A stretch of DNA of 64,000 bases. Origin: Canna indica (taxonomy: Eukaryota > Streptophyta > Magnoliopsida > Zingiberales > Cannaceae). A program made the position numbers and the translations under genes. The DNA lies in contig CP136890.1 in the NCBI GenBank assembly GCA_034359265.1, positions 54,305,501-54,369,500 of the forward strand, written 5' to 3'. The notes under the pieces are model-generated. The model was not told where the DNA came from and did not search any database. It saw only the letters and a program-made list of their open reading frames with translations. Numbering within the stretch: position 1 is the stretch's first letter; each line of letters opens with the position of its first letter. This document shows positions 57,830 to 64,000 of the stretch, one piece after another.

Positions 57830-58798
57830 AAAGAACTCTGAATTTGCTTGATGACAAAATTGAAAGTTTGTAAATACTCAACCCATTTAGTATGGCGAGG
57901 GTTCAACTTCTGTTGGGTATTCAAATACTTTAATGATCATGATCTGAAAAGAGGATAAATTCTGTGCGAAAGATAATGTTGCCAATGATCCAATGCACGA
58001 ACAATAGCAAATAATTATTTACCATATGTAGAGTAATTCTAGCGAGAATTGTTTAACATGCGATAGGCTTGCCTTCTTGACTAAGGACAACACCAATACT
58101 CACATTTGAAGCATCACAATCAACTTTAAAAACTTTGCCAAAATCTAGTAATTGCAAGATTGGAGCCTAAGTGACCTTCCTTTTAAGAAGATCAAAACTC
58201 TTTTGTGCTTCTTCTGTCGACTTGAAGCTTTCACCTTTTAAACAATCGGTGATAAGTGCAATGACAATGCTAAAATTCTTGATAAACCTACGATATAAAG
58301 AAGCCAAACCATGAAAACTTTGAATAACATGAATAGATTTAGGAGTTGGCTAACTTAAGATCGCTTCAACTTTGTTTTCTTCCATCTTGATTCCTTCTGA
58401 AGAAACAACATAGCCTAAGAAATCAGGTTGGTTGACAAGAAATGTCACTTCTTCAAATTCACATACAACTTTTGCTCCCTTAGCACATCAAACACTTATC
58501 ATAGGTGATTTAAATGCTCTTCCGGGTTGGAGCAATAAACAAGGATACCATCAAAATAAGTAACAACAAATTTGCCAATAAAAGGTTTAGATACATGATT
58601 CATAAGCCGCATGAATGTAGACGGGGCATTAGAAAGACTGAATGGCATGACCAACCACTCATAGATTTCATCTCTTGTTTTGAAGGTTGTTTTCCATTCA
58701 TCACCCGACCTCATGAGAATTTGCTAATAGCCACTTCTAAGATCACTCTTTGAACCAATCTGAAAACCATGAAGTTGATCAAGAAGATTATCATGATG
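57830..58798 (-). pseudogene. Ty3/gypsy reverse transcriptase and RNase H relic
   Basis: On the minus strand: DQLHGFQIGSKSDLRSGYQQI near 58780-58730, then a frame at 58499-58714 with [10 protein letters not shown] and [20 protein letters not shown]. Next come [12 protein letters not shown], an RT tail and the early RNase H ([18 protein letters not shown] near 58120), ending near KWVEYLQTF at about 57880. The catalytic YxDD is YFDG, so the second Asp is lost, and frames change several times. It lies between the divergent elements C and D but is oriented opposite to D. It stops abruptly at the D LTR. Confidence 0.88.
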
Positions 58799-58800
58799 AG

Positions 58801-59288
58801 TGGACTGGACTAAGATGATCAGACCTGATCGAATTAGACCTAGTAGTGCCCCATTATTCATTCCGGGCCAAATCATGTGGCTCCATCCAAAGGGCTCCAC
58901 CTAAACTACACTCTTGGATCAGATCCGAACTAGATTGAGCGGTTTTGCCCAAGGACCCCACCTGGCTATACAAGGATACCAACATCCTACCTTATCAAGG
59001 GAGATACACCATTATGAGCCTGCCATCTTCAGGATCGACTTCGACCCATTCTGAGCAACCTCACCATGAGATTTTCGGGCGGTGTCATCATCCTAACCTG
59101 TAATAAATATGGACACAACGCGCCTTAGGTAACCCTAATTTCCAATTAGCATTACCTCAACCTTGGAATCTCACCGACTTGAGTATCAGAGTGTCTTTTG
59201 CAGGTACCCCCCTCCCCGTCGGTGTCGAACTAGACAAGGAGAGACACTGAACCGGACCGAAAGGCCCCCCAACTCTCAAGCAAGAACA
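58801..59288 (+). repeat. Gypsy-family LTR, copy D (5' LTR)
   Basis: Starts TGGACTGGACTAAG, ends CAAGAACA, 488 bp, and is followed directly by a primer binding site and gag. It is in plus orientation, so C and D point away from each other. Confidence 0.88.
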
Positions 59289-59306
59289 TTTGGCGCCCAC
59301 CGTGGG
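59289..59306 (+). other. Primer binding site of gypsy element D
   Basis: TTTGGCGCCCACCGTGGG immediately after the LTR. Confidence 0.88.
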
Positions 59307-59332
59307 ACCGAGTAAAGCTTACATCCTCCACA

Positions 59333-60022
59333 ATGGTTGGAACCCGAAGCCAAGCGGTCGCCGCCGCATGCCAATGGAAACGACTCGACGGCGACGATCG
59401 ACCGCAGCTTGGTGACATTGGAACAACGAGGAGCGACGCTCCGGTACCAGCCCATCTTCCCTCTGAAGAGCCCCGACAATAGACAAATGAGTTAAAAGCG
59501 CAAAATCAACAACTGACAACCCAAGTTGATATACTAGCGCGGTCTCAGGGGCAGCCCCCGGTTGACCGTGAGTGTAGCCGCTCAAAGCATGGGGAAAGCA
59601 ACCACTCAAAAAGAAGAACACTAGTTTTTGTCCTTCGAGATGAGGTCTCCCGCACGTCCCGGCCGAAAAAGGGAGAAGATCCCAAGGCCTTAGAAATTGG
59701 GACTGCCTCCTATCTTAACGCAGGATCCTTCACCAAGCACATCATGACAACTCGCCTCCCACCGAGAAATGAGCTACCTACCACCTTGACACCCTACAAT
59801 GGAATAGGCGACCCCACGCCACACCTAATGGCGTTTCAGACCACGATGCTCTATCACGAAGCAACCGACTCCGCACTTTGCAGAGCTTTCCCAACGTTCC
59901 TTGGAGAAACTTCCCTACTGTGGTTTACTTCCCTCCCGTCGGAGTCTATTCACTCTTTTGAAGACCTCTCCCACATTTTCCTCAACCATTTTGACATGAC
60001 AGTCTTTAAGGAAACTCTCTAC
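59333..60022 (+). pseudogene. Gypsy gag pseudogene of element D, truncated
   Basis: Opens MVGTRSQAVAAA just after the primer binding site and hits a stop near 59481. The gag core is open at 59744-60025: LPTTLTPYNGIGDPTPHL, LCRAFPTFLGETSLLWF and LPSESIHSFEDLSHIFL, closely matching element C. The frame is cut near 60022 where a different LTR begins, and the rest of the element is not seen. Confidence 0.85.
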
Positions 60023-60891
60023 TGAGAGTCAGTTGCACATAAGTTGCAACTGCTACTATAACTACTTTAAAACAGAATAAGTAGCAAATAAATAATAAAC
60101 ATAAAGGATTTATTTACGCAGTTCATTGACAAACTTGTCACCTAATCTGTGCGGCTCTCACTGTATAGATGCCCAATCTATTATCAAAAAAGTACAATAT
60201 AAGTTTCAGGATTTCACACACAGAAATCCAACTATCAGTACTAAAGTTAATTGGAAATAACAAAAACATTATTTGCTATTACAAGTACTAATCACTTGCC
60301 TCTTTATGACAACTTAATCAGAGAGTTCTGTCCTCTACACAATCTCTGTGTTGTAGTGAGTTCAACAACTCAAATCCACCATGATATGTAGTTGATTGTA
60401 GAAGCTTGTCATCATCAATCCACACACTCTCAATAGTTGTAACTCCTCGTAAGATTGTCAATTCAAATTTATACGCATAGGAGTGGACAATTTCCAAATC
60501 TTCTCTTTCTCTATATATAGAAAAAAAAATCATCATTCATAAAAGCCACTTATTTCAAAAGATCATAACTCCATCAGCTCATCGACTTAAAAAATAGCCA
60601 TAATATTATAAAATACTTCAACCATAAAAGCCACAAGAAAAACACCTAGCTCATCATAATGAAGATCACTTCATTTTCACCATAAATGACCAAGTCCTTA
60701 ATAGTAATTAAAGATAAATACATATATCTATAATAAATATCATAGAGATATCATATGTATAAATCAATAATCATAGCAACAACAAAAATTTATCAGCAAT
60801 AAGAGTAGTTGCAACTGACTTAACAACTGATAAAATAACTGAAGATCTTTTTGCTAAATATAGCCAACACAAAATAAGCCAAACATCAACA
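60023..60891 (-). repeat. Copia-type LTR cutting gypsy element D
   Basis: Read on the minus strand, a purine tract AAAGGAGAGAT (60892-60902) is followed by TGTTGATGTTTGG at 60891. This matches the usual copia ...GGGGGAGATTGTTG... junction, so this is a 3' LTR starting at 60891. The internal side (CTTGTGTTTTGCCAAATAAG) is typical too. The end is taken at TCTCA (60023), where gag similarity stops, and is uncertain. No matching duplication identified. Confidence 0.65.
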
Positions 60892-62143
60892 ATCTCTCCT
60901 TTGACTTATTTGGCAAAACACAAGTTGTCAATCAATCATCACAAAAAGACAAATCACATAATCTAATAAAACCAAGCAATGCAATCTAATTGTTAACAAC
61001 AAAAAGATAATATCCAGACACGAATAAAATCCCAAAGTATCACAGTGCCCTACAGCATGTTCCATACTTCCATCTTGTTCCACTATGCCCAAAGGAGGAA
61101 ATGTAGGTAGCATTTGCTTAGCACATGAAAATGCTTAGCCGTGCACACCACTATAGTATTCATTCAAACTTTATACTTGTTATATTTGAGACATTATACG
61201 GAAGTAGTGATCAATGAAGAAACCCTAAGCCCCAAGAGGGGCAGTTGAGGCAACTGGCTGAATGAACAATAAGTTTATTCTACTGTTCATAGAAGTACAA
61301 ATAGGTAAAGAGACAGCTAGAACAATAGGTGAACATCAAAGTATGGTGGCATACATGAAAAGTTTGGTATTGACAGGAAGTGACTATATATTTGAAAGTT
61401 AGCAAGCACACAGACCAAGTTTGATGCTGACATGGAAGCATGCTAATATCTTTCGCAAAGGTTAAAGAGGACAAATCCTTATACATAATCAGAAGTATTA
61501 AAAAATGGATCAAGATCTAGGTTTGTCAGTATAGTTTTGAAATAGGCAAAAGAACAATATGATGTGGTTCCGGTGGTTAACTATACATGGCAATGAAATA
61601 GTTTGTAATTTATAACACTTGCAATAATTTAAGTATATTCGCTTTTTTCTTATGCAGTGTTATTAAATAATTGTTGGAATGCTTCTGATTATGTATAGGC
61701 ATGGAATATTTTCTATTGTGAACTTCTACTTTCACACTTCTTCAAAAATCTCTGGCAAATAAAAATAGTAAGGACACGACCTCATGCAGTCAGTGATAAC
61801 AAATAACATAATTCACAAGAACAAATAAAAATGAAACTGTAACAAATTGCAACATCACCTTATAGCTCCAACAATAGCTTTATGGAAATACTCATGTGAA
61901 TGCAATTGATTTTGAAACTTCAGCATTGATACATAAGCCCGAAGAGTCATTTTACGCTATTGGGGGGCCATACAGAGTGGTTCTCTAGTGTGCTAGTGTT
62001 GAGACTTCTCAGTTCGCCATGCATCTCAACCAATATGCTTGAGGCCATCTCTGTCCGTAACTAAGATTTTGAGTGTGGAACAAGTCCGATCAAGATTTCA
62101 AATGTTGTTTGAGACCTTCAACAATCCAAATCTACCATGATAT
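60892..62143. other. No gene seen; presumed 3' noncoding part of a copia element and flank
   Basis: Only the purine tract at its left edge is interpretable. Close to 62119-62143 the sequence CAATCCAAATCTACCATGATAT resembles CAACTCAAATCCACCATGATAT inside the LTR at about 60366, hinting at a second LTR copy into which the CACTA-like end inserted. Confidence 0.45.
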
Positions 62144-64000
62144 CACTATAAAAAAAATTACAATTAGTGACAAACTATTTTTGCCATAGTAGTGACATTC
62201 AGTGGTAAAATGATGATTAAGTGGCAAAAAAATATTTGTCAACCGTTTGCCACATTAGGTCCGCCGCTAAAAGTTATTTTTGATTTTTATGGCGAACTTT
62301 AGCGGATTGACACAAATTGCAATTTCTTTAGTGGAAAATGAAAAAGTCAAACTACCTTCACTCTATTGTGACAAATGAAATTTGCTGACGTCACGTATCA
62401 TTTACGTTAAAATTTTTTACCACTTATTAATAAACGTTTGTCATTATTCTATCATTTCTGGAACTCTTTCCGTGGCAAAAATATATGAAATTTGCCACTA
62501 ATATCGTGTTACAATTTGCCATTAAATATCAAATTTGCTATAAATTTTTTTGTCACTACATGTTTGATTTTTTTTTCATTAAATGTTAAAATGAATTTGC
62601 CACTAACACGATTTCAATTTTGGATTATATATTGCCATAATATTAGTAATGATTTACCATAATATGTGATGACTTTACCACAATTTTAACAATCTATGAT
62701 GAATAACTTTGCCACAAATACACAAAATTTAATAATTAATCATTCATTAATATAATAATCTGCCCACTAGTTACAAAACCTATAACTTAGTAGGTATACA
62801 ACCAACCACCTACATATTCAACCATCAACAAATCCAAAATAAGTTCAATATTAATCCAAATACATTAAAAACAAAATTACCTACCAACACAAAATAGTCC
62901 AAAGTATTTAATATCTATTAAAAAGAAATTACAGTAGGTACACAAAATAATCTGTACGCCAAAAAACTCAGACAACACTGCCCCAATAGAAAGAAATTAC
63001 GGTACGTTCGCTAGGTCCGCATCATTTCTTCTTCTTTTCCTCTTGCGAAAGAAGGGAAGTAAGAACACAAGTCAAAACCATTACATCAAAGAATCAAACT
63101 AATTAAAAAATGGTACTCACTAATTTATATAAGCTATATCAAATCTTTCATGAGTTCTCATTAATTTGTCATGCATTGTACCAAGATCTCTAAACAATTA
63201 TAAGCACATATTTTAATTACCTTTCATGAGTTCTTATTAATTTTTCATCCATTGTACCAAGATCATCAAATTACATGACATTCATTTTTTTGGACACAAT
63301 TTCACATCAAGAGTTAATGTTTAATATCCCCAAATCATGCTTGAATGTTCCCAATTATTGTGTGTGATTTTTGATCCTTATGTTTGCAAAATATAAACTA
63401 AATTAAATAATTCAAATCAGAACTAAACATAGGTGGATTGATATAGATATATGCATAGATGGACTCAACCAATGGAAGCTTCACATTCTACAAAAAGGAG
63501 GATGAACTGATGCATGCATGCCAACTCTTTAATGTGCCTGTACATGAATACTATACATATTCACACTATAGCAAGGTACTAAGTGTTTTATGTTTTTTAA
63601 AAAGTCACTGTTATTCTTCTTTCAATAGACAAGCTAGGATGATTAGCAAAATGTCATTTTTTTTACTTCACTAGATACCCTATGTTCTTTGAACAGTGCA
63701 GATATAGTGGAAAGAAAATTACATGTAGAGACTCTTTGGACCACACAGGTTTGGAATAAGCTAAATCTTATACTACTCATAGAGATTGTAGAATGAGCAT
63801 AATTTCGGCTTCTTTTTTAGTTTATTCTCAACTTGTAAGACTGAAAATGAACATTGTATGATTATGATATTTGAAGTGAAAATTAATATTGAGGTGGAAC
63901 TGGAATTGTTTTGTTTGCAAACAGTGTATGTAAACCAACTAATCATACTACTGTGTTGAGCTGGAACAAATGGAAGAAATTCTTACCTTAGGGGCATTTT
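62144..64000. mobile_element. CACTA-like (En/Spm) transposon end, other end outside the window
   Basis: The run starts CACTATAAAAAAAATTACAA. For about 570 bp the sequence then repeats TTTGCCACTA, GTGGCAAAAA and related 9-10 mers in both orientations, for example near 62221, 62248, 62473, 62490, 62516, 62612 and 62708. This is the subterminal repeat structure of CACTA elements. A preceding TAT (62141-62143) could be half of a 3-bp duplication. From 62.75 kb on the DNA is AT-rich and noncoding. The element may end before the window does. Confidence 0.65.

Noticed and set aside
1..64000. Prokaryotic defence, biosynthetic or phage systems
   Set aside because: Spliced host gene, plant-type transposons and AT-rich introns show nuclear plant DNA; no operon or bacterial gene was seen.

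Overview
This window is nuclear DNA of a flowering plant. It holds one real host gene with 18 introns, and almost everything else is layered plant transposable elements: Ty1/copia, Ty3/gypsy, LINE, SINE, TRIM, hAT, MULE/FAR1, CACTA and MITEs. There are no operons, ribosome binding sites or prokaryotic systems. I cannot name the species. The TE-loaded giant introns fit a medium-to-large angiosperm genome, possibly a non-grass monocot, but that is only an impression.

Layout. 1-3.73 kb: decayed Ty1/copia internal region with its 3' LTR. 4.24-9.99 kb: a FAR1/MULE-type transposase relic split by a 3,845-bp hAT element that has perfect 8-bp target duplications. 10.48-11.9 kb: a gypsy-like LTR (copy A) with adjoining internal DNA carrying 91-bp repeats. 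11.9-13.77 kb: featureless 3' flank. 13,769-45,676, minus strand: a complete gene for the large nuclear cap-binding subunit (CBP80/ABH1), 19 coding exons and 857 codons, with an open, correctly phased frame throughout. Intron 12 (5.4 kb) contains two pairs of nested MITEs. Intron 7 (10.9 kb) contains a second decayed hAT, itself invaded by a TRIM and a LINE; the LINE is in turn interrupted by two DNA elements, and another hAT-type MITE lies just beside exon 7. Intron 3 contains a SINE with 16-bp target duplications.

46.1-56.4 kb: a minus-strand gypsy-like composite bounded by two related LTRs, with gag and protease remnants, an opposite-strand open frame, tandem repeats, two later solo LTRs each with perfect 5-bp target duplications, a MITE and an LTR fragment. 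56.9-58.8 kb: a copia-type LTR fragment and a gypsy reverse transcriptase/RNase H relic. 58.8-60.0 kb: a divergent copy of the same gypsy family (LTR, primer binding site, gag), cut by a copia-type LTR at 60.0-60.9 kb. 62.14 kb onward: one end of a CACTA-like transposon.

The exciting part is not a new enzymatic system. It is an intact housekeeping RNA-processing gene that has survived at least ten separate insertions inside its introns, nearly all with target-site duplications that can be read directly. These allow the order of insertion to be reconstructed.
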